Shown one piece after another: positions 12,356 through 25,700 of a stretch of 64,000 nucleotides of DNA (positions are counted from its first letter, which is position 1; each line of letters begins with the position of its first letter). Made by a program: the position numbers and the translations under genes. The notes beneath the pieces were generated by a model. The model was given only the letters and a program-made list of their open reading frames with translations. It had not been told where the DNA came from and ran no database searches. Where the stretch lies: the NCBI GenBank assembly GCA_032158295.1, contig CM063258.1, forward strand, positions 8,450,583 through 8,514,582, given 5' to 3'. The stretch comes from Pycnopodia helianthoides. Lineage: Eukaryota > Echinodermata > Asteroidea > Forcipulatida > Asteriidae.

Positions 12356-13666
12356 ATGCCATCCCATGCGTGGCAAGGTGACGACCCACCTCTGGCGATC
12401 CAAGACGTCTACGACTACATAGATCGGGAAATCAAAACGTTGAAAGTCCGACTCGTCACCAAGACAGAGAAACTGTTCTACGGCGGCATCGACCCCATCC
12501 AGTTCCTCATCCACGTCGAGGAAATCTTCAAAAGTAAACACCGGGTGAAGAGAATCAAGACTCTGGTTCCGAAGGTGTCTTCGTGGGCGGAGTTGGACTT
12601 ATTCAACCGGACTTGCAACGAGGTCAGGAGACCGGGAGGCGTTCGAGATGCCGGCTTTAGTAAGGACCTCCACACCTTCATGCAAGCGTTCCAGCGCGGC
12701 GTGAAGTCACTCTCGGAGCTCCTGGATGAGGTGCGAGACTTGTACACAATCGTCCAGAGTTTCTGCCGGAACTTTCAGTCCTTGGAGGGTGAATTTGATT
12801 TGAAGTGGGCCCGTGCTGCCAATCTGGAACTTAAGAACAACCTACAGGGGATTTCCACCCTCCTCAACGAGGCACAGACTGGGGTGAACCCCAAGTTGTT
12901 CAGCACGGACAAGTTTTCATTGGAGGTGGCCGAAACGCTGGACACAAAGAGGTACCCTATCCTGCGGTTGTTCCCAGATATCTTCCAGAAGTTTCATTTT
13001 GTGCTGCACCTGGTTGGAAAATGGCGCGCGAACGATCAGATCTACCTTGAGGATATTCAATTTAAACTGATTAAGACGAAACGTATCCAGCGTCTCAAAC
13101 AGGAGGAGTACAACACATTGGAGCTGGAGCACGGTAATATCTTGAGTAGTATCGTGGAGAGGCGAGTTCGCGTGAGGGCTCGCGAGATTCGCGAGAGGAT
13201 CAAACAACTGGACCAGGAGACTCACAAGCTGCAGAGTCTGAAACGGAGTATGACGTCGGAGAAGACACAGACGGGAGCGGAGGTCTTGGAGAGAAAACGG
13301 ATCATGTTCCTCAACAAGAACATCACGGACATCACCAAGGATATTGAAAACATCTTGGGTCTGAAGAAAGACATTGAGATCCTTGGGAAGAAATTGAAGT
13401 CCCTGAACAAGAGCATCAAGCTCACTGAGCAGGATCTGAGCACTCGCGAGAAAGAGAAGCAAGATCTCGAGAGAGATTACAATGAGATGAGGTCAGCGAC
13501 GAGCAGATCCAACCAATTGGCTTTCGAGAGGACGGAGCTGTCAAAAGAGATTGCCATTATCAATGAGAAAATCCAGGAGCTCGAGACCATCTTCTACCGG
13601 AAGACGGATAGACAGAAGCTGGCGATGGCCTACGAAGACGTCCAGAAATCTTTGGAGGATTCTTAA
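12356..13666 (+). CDS. intronless coiled-coil protein, unknown function
   Basis: A single 436-codon frame begins at an ATG with A at -3 and ends TAA. I do not recognise the family. The first 230 or so residues look globular and helical (for example residues 25-75 and 95-150). Residues from about 235 to 435 are strongly charged with heptad-like leucines and few prolines, so a long coiled coil is expected. No signal peptide or membrane segment is seen. Every other resolved gene in the window is split by introns, whereas this one is uninterrupted and visibly more GC-rich than its flanks. That fits either a retrocopy or a lineage-specific single-exon gene. AATAAA motifs occur about 850-900 bp downstream (14516 and near 14569), but neither is a clear poly(A) signal. 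Coding status is likely from length and codon composition; function is unknown. Confidence 0.85.
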   Translation: MPSHAWQGDDPPLAIQDVYDYIDREIKTLKVRLVTKTEKLFYGGIDPIQFLIHVEEIFKSKHRVKRIKTLVPKVSSWAELDLFNRTCNEVRRPGGVRDAGFSKDLHTFMQAFQRGVKSLSELLDEVRDLYTIVQSFCRNFQSLEGEFDLKWARAANLELKNNLQGISTLLNEAQTGVNPKLFSTDKFSLEVAETLDTKRYPILRLFPDIFQKFHFVLHLVGKWRANDQIYLEDIQFKLIKTKRIQRLKQEEYNTLELEHGNILSSIVERRVRVRAREIRERIKQLDQETHKLQSLKRSMTSEKTQTGAEVLERKRIMFLNKNITDITKDIENILGLKKDIEILGKKLKSLNKSIKLTEQDLSTREKEKQDLERDYNEMRSATSRSNQLAFERTELSKEIAIINEKIQELETIFYRKTDRQKLAMAYEDVQKSLEDS

Positions 13667-13945
13667 CAAACTTGCAAAATAATTCAAACAGACAAATAAC
13701 ACGAACTTCACGAAATAATAGTGATAATTAGTTTTAATCTGAAAGCTCATCGGTTATAAAGACTGTACAGTACAAACCATCCAGAGAAATATTTTCGGTT
13801 AAAATACTACCAAAGTCGTGAAAATATAAATATTTAAGACCCCACCCCTCGAAATCTTATTTCGATTGCCAAAATTTGAATAAGCCACATACGAGCATGC
13901 AAAAACTCCTTGAAAAAAAACCTTGTGCCCTTTTCGCTGTTTTCA

Positions 13946-14276
13946 TTAAAGGGTGTGTACAACATCGGTAAGGATGAAAATATAAATGTTCACAGATTTG
14001 CACATAACTTACATGGTATAAATATGGTCTTGGTGAAAAACTTCCTTTGAAATAGTTTTGCTTGAAATGCTATAGTTTTTAGGAATGAGTAAAACAATGA
14101 TCACGGTGATAAAATCCGATGTTTGAAAACAGTGTAAACATAAAAGAGGGTTTTTCACTATTTTCTCGTAACTGCGATGAACGATTGAGCTTAAACTTTC
14201 ACATGTTTGTTATTTCATGTATGGCCAGTGCAGATACTGGTCTTTGACAATTACCAATGTTGTACATGTGCTTTAA
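13946..14276. mobile_element. TTAA MITE downstream of the coiled-coil gene
   Basis: Left end TTAAAGGGTGTGTACAAC, right end GTTGTACATGTGCTTTAA. The interior shares ATATAAATGTTCACAGATTTG, ACTATTTTCTCGTAACTGCG and CTGGTCTTTGACAATTACCA words with the copies at 35535-35875 and 43356-43730. It begins 280 bp after the stop codon, so it could lie in the 3' UTR. Confidence 0.7.
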
Positions 14277-14586
14277 AGCATAACCACCTCAAAAGGTGAA
14301 CTTTCAAAGGTTGTGTGTTTGGTGTGTTTATATTAAAAACTAGAGGACACCATACTATTTTACTTTGACGTACATGCATGCAGCTTGAACTTTACAGTTT
14401 TCTTTTGTTGATTGAAACCTGCATGACTCAAATTCACCAAGCACACAATTATTGCTAAGTATTTTTTAACAAAAATCCTGCCTAGAAGAGACAGGCTACC
14501 TAACATAATTCTATGAATAAAGAGACATTCTTCATACAACTGGTTTCCCGAAACCTTTTAAAATACCAAATAAATAGGTTTCCTTG

Positions 14587-15467
14587 GTCAATTTCGGCAA
14601 ATGGGCAGCCAATTCAACCACTGCGCCATTCTATTTTGCGCGAAATCGAATGCTTCTGAAAAGGGTCATTCGATTTCGTTTTACTGTTGCGTCATTCGAT
14701 TTAACCATTCAATTTAACAATTCAAAAAAGCAGCATTCAAATTCGCAGGAGCTTTTTGAGGCGTGTGTTTAGTCATTCAAATTCATTTTGGGGCAGTCAT
14801 TTCTGGAATTTGTGCAATCTAAAAAAAACGCGCTGTCAAACTTTTGTTTCCTTTCGATTGTTAAAGGCATAAATACTGTTTATTTATTGGCACTTGAGTA
14901 ACTTTGCCGATGTACTTCGAAAACGAGCTTTCGCCACAGTTTTACATGCATATTTCTAGAAATGGCAGCTCAATAAGAAACTAGGACAAACATAAAGGAC
15001 ATTAGGTCTTGGTCAGTTAACCGATAAAGATCCCCCCACAAAAATCAAGAAAAAAATGCAGAAGAAAACAAAGAAGAAGACAAATCTAAAATGTAAAATC
15101 TACTGGAAACATAAAAAATAAAGAAAATATGGTTTGCCTGAATTGAAGTCGAGGTACGAAACAGTTGTCTAGTACTGTTTTTCACATTTCTTTATCTTAT
15201 GAATTCTCATTTAGCGAAATTGATTGCCTCTTTACGAAATTGAAAACAAATAAATCAGTAAAAAATCTCCAGTCGAACCAGCTTTGCTAAATTGAATGAT
15301 AATTGTGCGTCACGAAAAAGAATGCCGATATGCTAAATTGAATACAGTGCTGCAGGAAATTGAATGCCCGAATTCTGAATTTGAAACGCAGTAAAAACTG
15401 GAGAGGCAAAATAGCTTTAATTCGAACGCACGAAAATTAAATTGGCTGCTCATTTGCCGAATTTGAC
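14587..15467. mobile_element. 881-bp TIR element, unassigned family
   Basis: The left terminus GTCAATTTCGGCAAATGGGC continues to AGCCAATTCAA. The right terminus, reverse-complemented, reads GTCAAATTCGGCAAATGAGC and continues to AGCCAATTTAA, giving a 31-bp near-perfect terminal inverted repeat. The interior is AT-rich with many short words of the type ATTCGATTT, AAATTGAAT and GCATTC in both orientations, and has no transposase frame. No target duplication was certain. Confidence 0.75.
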
Positions 15468-16746
15468 AGAGAAAACATATATTAAAGGGCGAGATCTTTA
15501 ATGCTTTATAATATGAGCAAAATGACGAAGTTCTGAATATGCGAGTGAGAAAAAGTGTACTATATTATATATTATATTATTATTTATGGTTTATTAAAAC
15601 TGAACTTGTATAACCAATGGCTAAATTGCGTCAATGTTTACAATAAAAATACCAAGCAATACAAAAACCACCAATTAAACAATAAAAATGAAATCATTAA
15701 TCAATACTAAAAGAAAGCCGATGTGATACTTTATACTAAAATGTGACCATTGTAAAAAGAAACTAACTTAAAGTGAACATTAATTTATTGAAGAGGCACG
15801 GGTGGAAGGCCGGTGCCAGGGGAAGTTTTTCCCCGATGTGTGAGTCCCCCATACGGCAAACTAAACATGGGCTGAAAGACTTTGATTCAAAAGAGGGCGC
15901 TATCAGCCAACATTTCTACACAGTTTGCCGGTTGTTGTGTTTTTTTTGGGGGGGGGGCACACAGAATCTCTGGGGATAGACTTTCCTGCCACACAGGCCT
16001 TCTGGTTAAAACGAATGAGCACTAAAATAGTTTTACTACAGCAAAATCCACACGATGGCGTCTAAAATATAAATTAATGATCTCCTGTACTTGAATTTAC
16101 TTTAATCCTCCAATCAATAGCACATGATACAAATAGGGCAACCAAGTTACTAAAATGTGAAAGGGCAAAATATCAACACGAGGCTGGCTACATACAGGTT
16201 CTCTGATTAAAGGACGATTTGAACCCAGAACAATACTCACAGAGAGCTCCAGGACATTACCCCCTCCCAGTAAGTATTCGAAGCATGGCCAGAACCATGC
16301 CCCCCCCCCCATATATACCTACATAAAAGTTAATGTGCTCTCTCGTGCTCAAAGCTAAAAAGGAAAAGAGAGTGAATCCAAAGGTTTCGGACCCTAACTT
16401 AACTTTTATTATAAATATGCTAATTATCAAGTTGGATCAGACACTTGAACACTGAGGGCGCTCATGGGCTCCCCACATTATGATGACCGAGTAATAAGTT
16501 ACTCACGAATAGCAATGGCTTGTGCTCCTATCAACTCCTTTAACTCCTATCAAAGTGTATTGATTTAACAAACAAGCAAATTGTAGTGAAATCTTTTTCA
16601 ATGTCAGTCATCAAGTGCAATTAAACGAATATCAATCAAACATTAATCTGTTAATGAGTCTTGATCTACCGATAAGGCTAGATCTATGGTGCTCATCATG
16701 CACAGAGCAAAACTAATCAATTTTGTTCTTTACCATGGTGAGCCCT
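15468..16746. other. intergenic, 3' flank of the fibrinogen-domain gene
   Basis: The stretch is AT-rich with a TATATTATATATTATATTAT run at about 15555 and G and C homopolymers near 15945 and 16300. On the minus strand an AATAAA motif (positions 16410-16405) lies about 340 bp beyond the fibrinogen-domain stop codon and is a plausible poly(A) signal. No other gene is seen. Confidence 0.5.
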
Positions 16747-19700
16747 CTACGATGCAAGGGGGCGAATCTTCATCTCAGTCTCTTTCATTGAGTACGCGTT
16801 CCCCTTCCAAGTCACCCACTGAAGTCCCTGGTCGGCCTGTGTTACTCCCCCTCCCGTTAGGTAATTTCCGTTGAGGGCGCTCTTGTGGCAGAAGCCGTAC
16901 CACCACGCACCGTTCAGCCAGACGGCACAGTTGCCTCCCGACGCACCATCACGGTCAAAATCAATGGTGGTGAACTCGTAATTGTTGTGAGATGTCATCG
17001 AGTCCCCTGAAAAAGGATCAAATCCTCAATATCAGTTGGGCCATTCTGGGTAAAAAAAAAAAATAGACCCAAACATAACTGTGGTGTCCGAAAGGACCAA
17101 TTGCGCAACCAATGTTTACATGTTATCACGTGACTTAATTTCTACCTCCATTGCTCCATGGTACCATGGCTACCTCCATGATACTACGTCATCTCAGCGT
17201 ATGACAAAGACGTGTGTGTGTGACAGAGCGAGTACACCGACTGTCGGCCTTATTTTTGTAAATAATAACACTAAGTCCCTTTATTAAAGTTGTAAGTAAT
17301 GTGAAATTGATTTGAATCACATTACTGTAAAATTGCCAGTATATTCTACTACAAAAGATGTTTATTTTGAGTTATGTATACCAGCGTCTGACGACGATGC
17401 AGCCACCCGGTCTTTTGCTTGTAATGTAAATCACTGTAATCAAAGTAAATAGCGTTGGAAAAGTGAACATTTAGCCATGCGGAATTTCAAATTAACAAAA
17501 GAATCATACGGTTTTGGAAAGCCTCTTCTTCCTTTTAGTCGGAATAGTCGCGACGTGTGTGTGTAGTGTTGAGTGTATGTAGGCCCTATGGTTTTACGGT
17601 TCTACTAACTCAACAAGAACGTCTTGCACCGAGACTAGGAGTAAAGTAGAACGCGTACGGTCCCTAAAAGAAACCATTGGCCATTTTCAAGTTGTACTAA
17701 AATAAATTTTCGGAAGTCAGCTTCGAACTTGTGTGAGCCTGGACTCGACTTTGCGGTCGATTACTCGGGAATTCGTGTTTTAGAATGTCAGAGAAATGTT
17801 ACTGATTAAAAGCTTCGAATGCCTGGCATTTACGCAGTAATTTCACACTGCTATAAACAAAAGTCGCAACTTGCAATTCGGACATCACTTTACCTGCAGT
17901 GCCGGAGTACTGGCCAACGTTCAGTTTGAACCCCGGCGATGCTCCAATGCTGAACACGTCATACTGCGCATAGGCCACGCCTCCTACCCAGTCCTTCATA
18001 TCGACCCTGAGTTGCCATTGGCCAGTTGAGGTGAGGTCACTCACAAGTTGGTTCCCAAGCCAGAAGTTTCCATTGATGTTTCCAAAGCCGCCTGCGTAGC
18101 TCTGGTGATTTTGAAGAAAATCGACAGTTTCGTCCGTCCGTCTCTGAAACACCTTGAATATTCGAAGACAGTCATGTATTATTTAAAGGAACATTACAGA
18201 ATTGTTTTTTGCTAACATAACAGTTGCTTGCAGTGTAAGCACTTTATTTAATCCACCATATACATAAACTGACAAACCTGTAGAAGTTTGAGATCGATCG
18301 GCCATCTGGGTCACGAGAAAATAGTGAAAAACCGATTACACATTTGCATGAAATCATATAGATTCAACCAATGAAAAAAACGCTCACTGAGCGATAAACT
18401 CCAATCGGAAAATTAGTTTTTTCATTTTTCATCAAATATGGCGTTTCAGACAGAAATATTTTAAGGGATGTTTTCTACTATCATCATCATTAGACCGTGT
18501 AAGTTTTATGTAAATCTGTGATCAAAATCAATGTTTTTTTCTTACCAATTCTGTAATGTTCCTTTAACTTAGGCATAGACCTATATGCGTCTTTGAAATG
18601 CTTTAAGTATCAACTATCTAATGAAAAACGGACATTTTGATAATTTTGTTTTTATAAATAACTTTGAATTAAATTGATTAACTTCTAAAAGGAAGATGGA
18701 TCTATGCTTAGAAGAGTAAACACACAAAATGTGAGGATAGATCTGTTAGGAAGGCGGCGCTTTTGGGAACAGCAACGGTCCCGAGAGAGACCCTTAAGAT
18801 CTAAGGCTACGGGACGTAGCCCGACTTGAGGAGTTACCGACACAAAGGAAAATGTGATCTTTCTTTCGCATGCTGTGATGAGATGATAAAATAACAATAA
18901 TAATAATAACAGTAGTAATCATAGTATTAAAACAATTGCGTCGTTTTGAGTAACAATATTTTTTGTATTTTCTTAGAATATTAAAAAACAACAACAAAAT
19001 GCAAGCAAAGACAGTTAATGAGTTTAAAACGATCCGCATGAGATAAAAAAATTATTTGGAATACAACTGACAAGCAAAAACTAGAAACGAACGGAACATA
19101 TGCAAAAAAGTAAAACACGTTTGACGTACGATCCAGCCGCCACCATCCGTGTCCATATCACAGTACACCTGAACGCCCTCTACGGAAGACCCCTCATAGT
19201 GAATTGTGTACACACCACTAGCTGGCTTGTTGGTGCAGTAAGCGGAGCTGGCATCTGTTTGTGGGGAACAAGTAATAGTCGTGTCAAACAAGAACATAAA
19301 ACTACCGGACTGCTTCTTCTCCGAATAATCATGGGGTTACTTGTTAATCTGGCGCGGTTAGTCTTGAAAACAAAGTAACGTGGTTTTCTTTGAACTTTGC
19401 GAACTAACACGGTCGGCCATTTTGTGGAGTCAAAAGTTTGACTCCATAAAATGGCCGACTGTGTCACGATGTAAAAGGAAAACCACGCAATTTTGAGGCA
19501 TATTTGTGTGGACCATTGTATTCTACTTTAAAACATCTTTCTAACCATAAGCATTTTATAACAAACGGTTTACAAACGCTTTTTATAGACCATCTCGGCC
19601 GATTCAAGGCAACGTGTACCTTTAACTATTTTTTGCATTTATATCATAGGTCCTTATAAGTAGTTTGCAACAGCTAGGCCTATTTCCATTTTCTCAAGTC

Positions 19701-22700
19701 ATAATTATGAGTTATAAGTCATAAGTCTTAATTATGACTTTTACTAAGTCATTATGACCTTTACATTTCTTTCTCTCACAATGTCCCTGAATAACGCTTC
19801 CATACAAAGTAGCTCCATAGTGTGCAATAGGGGGCAACTCGGTTAACAAATCATGAACCGTCACTCAAAAAACTATGCAGTGTTGACAGTGTGGTATGAA
19901 AACGTTTTACAAATAATATCGACGCATGGTGACCTCGTACATTATAATGCATTTCCTGACGGGCGAGATGCTACACAGGCTCAATATGGGAACATTTTTA
20001 TTTTGTGTCATAATTTTCACATAAATTCAAAATTTACAAAAGCAACAGCTGTACAGCTTTTGAGATGTCCCCCCTTTCTTCATATCAAAAGTTGAGGAAA
20101 ATCAGACAGTGCGATCTCCTTAAAACATAAGATTTGTTGTATTCTTCCATTGAGCTGTGTACAAATGTGCCCGCCGGAAGTCCAGGCTCTGTGGCTCTTT
20201 GGAAAACATGTGATGTCACAGGTCACATCGTCTGTTGCCGCCACACGAATTAAAAAAAAAAAATCTCTCTTATATATCGTGTACGACGATAAAAGATTTT
20301 TTCATGTGGCTGCAAAACGCTTCCGTGTAAATATAACTACTGTAAAAAAAATATATACATATTAACTAAAGGAAATACCAAACAAGTTTTGAACGAAGAT
20401 TTTGGTTATCGAGATGTCTACTTTTTGAACACCTGTGGAACTGCTCCAGTGGTGTATCTAAAAGAAAATCGTTGTGTGGGTCAGAAAAATATTCTCAACA
20501 ACATCCTGTAAGCGTTTCTTTTAACGTTTTACCCTTGGGTGAAAAAACTTACTTAATAATGCATGACAGCTTCTATTAACATCAAATATTGAAAGCTAAG
20601 TTGATGATAAATTCATCAAAGTTGTGGGGAAAGCACTTACTGTTGGTTTTAACCACGGATTGACTCACTATCGACTCAATAATTATGTTTCTGTTGTATT
20701 AATAATTACTAGAATTTCAAATTAACATCTCATCTTTTTTAAAACAACCATGAAAATTTTAACTCAAGAGCTCCTTAATACCAAATATTAATATTTTATC
20801 AAAAACTCACCTGATAGAGGCCATTATCACACAGGACAATTTTTACAGTCGTATGGGGAAATTCATATAACAGAACAGACTTCCCCCTTTTTTAAACCAC
20901 ATAGATTAAACTTGCAGCGAACTCCACGGAAAGGTCTTTTTAATAATACCAACAATCACTGCTGGAATCCATCCATTCAAAAACACATTAGGCGTATTTG
21001 ACATGTCCCTTCAGCGTTCTCTAGTTGTCATGGAAATCATTCAGTGTTTGTCAATTTCGGAAGCTGGGGTTGTCATTAATATGATAGACATTGCACACTA
21101 TTGTTAATATTGCTATTATTGTTCTTTCCTTGCGCAGGCTCGATTTTGGGTCGAACAAAGGTTGTTCAACCCCAAATTATTCATAATTAACACGGTCAGT
21201 TTCCCTTGTGGTTTATACTTGACAAGTTATAAAAGCTGAGAACATTGACGATACATATATTAGTTAGTATTTACCAGTGTTGTGAAACTTCGGGTTAAGG
21301 AGTCATCTGTGCCTTCAAAAAAAAACAGTCGGTTATTGGGTTTCTGGTTCTGGTATTGCCTAAGTAGCTGCATTCTCAATTGCCTAAAATAGAGTGCGGT
21401 GCCTATTGTAACAATATCATAGTTCTAATTCCTATAGTGTAGAATCTAGGCCAATATCGGCGCTTCTATGTTTTTTTCCCGGGAGAACCACGATGCAAAT
21501 TAAATACAAGGTTCACTCATTTCCCAATAATTTAACCCTTTAGCCACTGGACCGCCCAGCTGCCCAAAGCGGTACACTGTTACACGCGGTAGGAGAAATC
21601 GCTCACCAGCTTGTGTTTATTTGGAGAAATAAAAGTAACATCAAAACTAGGTATAATAGTTCAAGTCAATAGCAATAATTTTTAATTCCCCCTTTCACAG
21701 TTGCCGTGCTCAATGTTAACGCTAATGATGATTGCATTATTGTAGTTCCCATCAACACCACGCTCATTGTACCAACAATATAATTTTCATTCATCATGAT
21801 GTTTGAAAACTAATGCCTTAGCAATTGATCAGTATGAGCATTTGATGCCAGACAAAAGTATATTGTGTATTGTACTTAAAATAACCGCCATAAAGTTTAC
21901 CGATAACCGTTAACGAGAAGCACTTATTGTTCCCGGGAACTTATCACTTGCCGAACTGAAATGAGCTGTAATTATTAAATGACAATATTAACGAAAATGT
22001 AAAAACGTTGTTTTCGTAAACAGGCCTTGGGTATCTTTTAAAATTTGAACCAAGTTTCTAACATTTTCTGCAAGAGTCTTGATAACTAAACATTTTTTTC
22101 AGCAAACACGGGTGGTGCAGGGACTAGAGGGTTAATAGATTTAATTTAAATCCTCATGTGAGTGGAGGTCAAACAAACCACGTGACAAAGGACGCGTGGC
22201 ATTAGCGGTTGCTAGTTGATTTGGACTTGCCTATAATGTACGGAGCTAACGCAAATACAAAACCAAACTTCACAATTTACAACCAACACGGCCGTGAATG
22301 TGAGTCTTTTAAAGGACGATCCAACAGGCACATAATCAGCAAGCCAATTTTGAACAGTTTTATGATTTGGGGAAACAAGTTACATACGCCTTGACCAATG
22401 ACTTAACGTGTCTGCACCTGCTCGGGCAAAACGGTTATCCCCCGAAATTGCAATAATCACCATCGCTGGTGCGCGCTAAAACCATATACAAAACTGCCAT
22501 CGCTGTCCGCACGCACACGGTCTGCGGAGCACAGTTTGAAATTTTAGCTTGTAATTTACGAAAAACTACGCAACGTTTACAAAAAGTCACAATTTAGGAT
22601 ACCCTGGATGGACAGAAAGAGTATTTACTGTATAATGTAAGATTAGTTTTTCTTGACTTTGCTTTGTTTTTTTTTTCCAAGCAAAGAGACGTTTGTGTGT

Positions 22701-25700
22701 GTGTGTTAAAATCCTGCGTGATGCCATCGTACTGCAATCAACAGTCCGTTTTTAATTAAATAATCAGTATTCCAACATTTCTATTTTGTTAATTCTAAAA
22801 AGTATGACAGGTTCCCCATCTACACCTAGCAAACTAGCATGGTAAATGTCTTGTTACTATCCGGGGTCTTTTTCACCCCCATCAATGACTAGCTCTCCCG
22901 GAATTCCCTGAGGAATTGTCGGCCATTTTTCATCATTGGGACTAATTGCCACCGCTAGGTAAATTGAACCATGTTGTATAAAAGATACACAAAGACAAAT
23001 GTGGGCTCATCTAAAAAAAAAAAAAAAAAAAAAAAAATTCGTAAAAAACTTGCCCAAAAACTTACAAAGATTACAACAATCTATCATCGGAAGTTATTCT
23101 TTAAAAATAATGTGTAATTCGTAAAATAAAATAAAATAATATTAATAACAAAACTAGACATAGGGTGTTTGTGGACAAACACAGAGATGTTCCTTTTTCT
23201 TGTACTTTGATAAAACCCAAATTCAATCTGCATTGCTCAAGGGGTCTATAACTGAAAAGAAATTGAAAATCGGGTGTGTATAAACGTAGTTATTGAGATA
23301 TGGTTCCACTTCCGGTTGACCCGGAAGTAAAGGTCAACATGGGGTCACGGTAAAACAAGGCTAATCTCCATTGCCCAAGGAGTCTATAACTATAAAAAGT
23401 TTTAAAATCGGCTGTGTAATTTTTGAGATATGGTCCCACTTCCGGTTGACCCGGAAGTAAAGATCTACATGGGGTCACGGTAAACCAAGGCTAATCTCCA
23501 ATGTACAAGAAGTGTCTAACTGTAAAAGTTTGAAAATCTGCTGTGTACTTCTTGAGATATGATGCTGCAAAGATTTTCATCTCAGGCCCTAGCCCGAACA
23601 TCCCGACGTCTCACTTCGAGGCTCGTGTTTTACGCCAGAGACCGGCTTGTAAATTTATGTTCTGCAGCACACGCTGGCTACGGAGTCAACAGTTAAGGGA
23701 TAGGGAAGAAAAGCCTATCCCTTAACTGTTGACTCCATTGCCGACGTGTGCTGCAGAAAAAAAAATCGCGACGGCTTCAAGCGTTTGGAGGAATCCTAAC
23801 AAACGCACCTTTGACCTCGCATCCCATTGCGGTCTTGCGGATAGGTGACCAGTCTGACAGGGGACCAGTATAGCTGTGACCATGTCTTTGATTAATAGAC
23901 CGGTGCCTGTCCTTATTCTTCCGTGCGGATAAAGACAGCGGACCAGTCTATTAGTAGGCCCTAGCCCGAACATCTGACGTCACGCTTCGAGGCTCGTGTT
24001 TTACGCCAGAGACCGGCTTTGAGCGTTCGGAGGAATCCTGACAAACGCACCTTTGACCTCGCATCCCATTGCGGTCTTGCAGATAGGGGGACCAGTTGGA
24101 CAGGGGACCAGTAGCACTAGCAGTGACCATCTCTTTGACTAATAGACCGGTGCCTGTCCTTGCGGATAAGGACAGCGTACCAGTCTAAGTAGGCCCTTCG
24201 CTCGGCCCCAGCGGCCTATCCAGGACCGCTGGGATGGGCTAATCAGCTTGCACAGATTCTTGTTCAGGAAGTATGTGGTACTGTTCGTTTTAATGTACAT
24301 GTAGGTACACGTTTCTCATTGTAATGTAAAATGTATACGATATATATATTGTAATCGTCGAGTTTCCGAAGGACCTCGAACCCGCGATTATTGGCAATGT
24401 AACTAACGCGGTTAACCGCGGTGCCATCAGACCTTCAACGCAATTGCTGTGATTTGATACGTTATAATATTATTGACGAAAATACCGAATAGACTTGTTC
24501 AAAGTCCGCCATCGTTGTAGTCTCATGTCAACAGTACAAAGAATACGACAGCATCGGGCGCACACGGCCTCAGAACTTAGTACGAGTTTATACTGTTCTT
24601 CATTACTTTGTACACGGATACGAAACACGCTATAAATGATGTCACGATGACGTGACATATAAAATTACGTCATTGTGCACAACTTCAATACCCAGAGAGC
24701 CAACATCTGAAGAAAATTTGAAAATTGGACGTTTATTTTGGGAGATATGTGTCAACAAGATTGCCTAATTAAATATTCATGTCATTATAACTCAGCTAGT
24801 TGATTAAGAAATTAAACAGTATAGCATTTATTGATAAATTTATGTACTAAGCTTCGATTCAATAAAGGACTTTTGTCTGTCATTTCTACCGTTTCTAAGA
24901 ATTACGAATAAACAGAAATCGTGTGTTAAACCTACGGCGTTTTGGCGGATAGAAAAATCTTGAAAATCTTGAAATCTTGACGAAAACAATGCCTGTTCCG
25001 ACAGTAAGTCGGAACAGCTAATAAAGCTTATATCAGGTTTAAAAACAGGTAAACAACTTACCAGTCGTCACTGCTGCTGTTGTGGTTACTTGTGGTGTAG
25101 TGGTTATTTGTGGTGTAGTGGTTACTTGTGGTGTAGTAGCAGTTTCTGGTGACACGTATTTGTATTGACGCATCTCCTGTCACAAAATCGGAGGAACAAA
25201 ATCGTTGTTGTTTTTGTTTTGGTTTTATTGTTCTTCGATTTGCCATGTATTGTATTTTATTGACCTTGCTTGTTGAGGTCAAATAATAGCAATAATGAAA
25301 ACCGATTGTCATTGTCACTATAATTGGGCCAGACTTTTTATTTTGCCCTTTTGTCTAGATTTTGGTTTGAATGGGAGAACGACAAGATGGACGTTTATCT
25401 TGATCAACGTTAAAGGAACACATTGCCTTCGGGTTGGGCACTGTTGGGCGCTTTTGGGCTATAAAAAGCGTTTGATGTATAATGAACACAGTCGGAAAGA
25501 TGTTTAAAAAGTAGAATATAATGATCCACACAAACGTGCCTTAGAAATGCTTCGCTTTTGATAACTTTCGCGAAACAAAACGCTCTGCCATTTATGGGAG
25601 TCAAGATTTTGACTCCCATAAATGGCGGACAAATTCTATTAGTCTTATTTCCAGTCGCAGCTGTTGAACTACGACTGAGCAATTATGTTATTAAAAATGT

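Larger units (their letters stand above)
19255..25061 (-). other. intron 2 of the fibrinogen-domain gene
   Basis: A 5.8-kb intron. It holds a hairpin MITE half at 19370-19625, TAAGTCATAATTATGA-type simple sequence near 19690-19760, a fragment of the tRNA-array unit at 21161-21232, an A-tract near 23010-23036, a 130-bp tandem repeat at 23285-23575 and a tandem duplication at 23585-24200. No exon was found. Confidence 0.65.
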
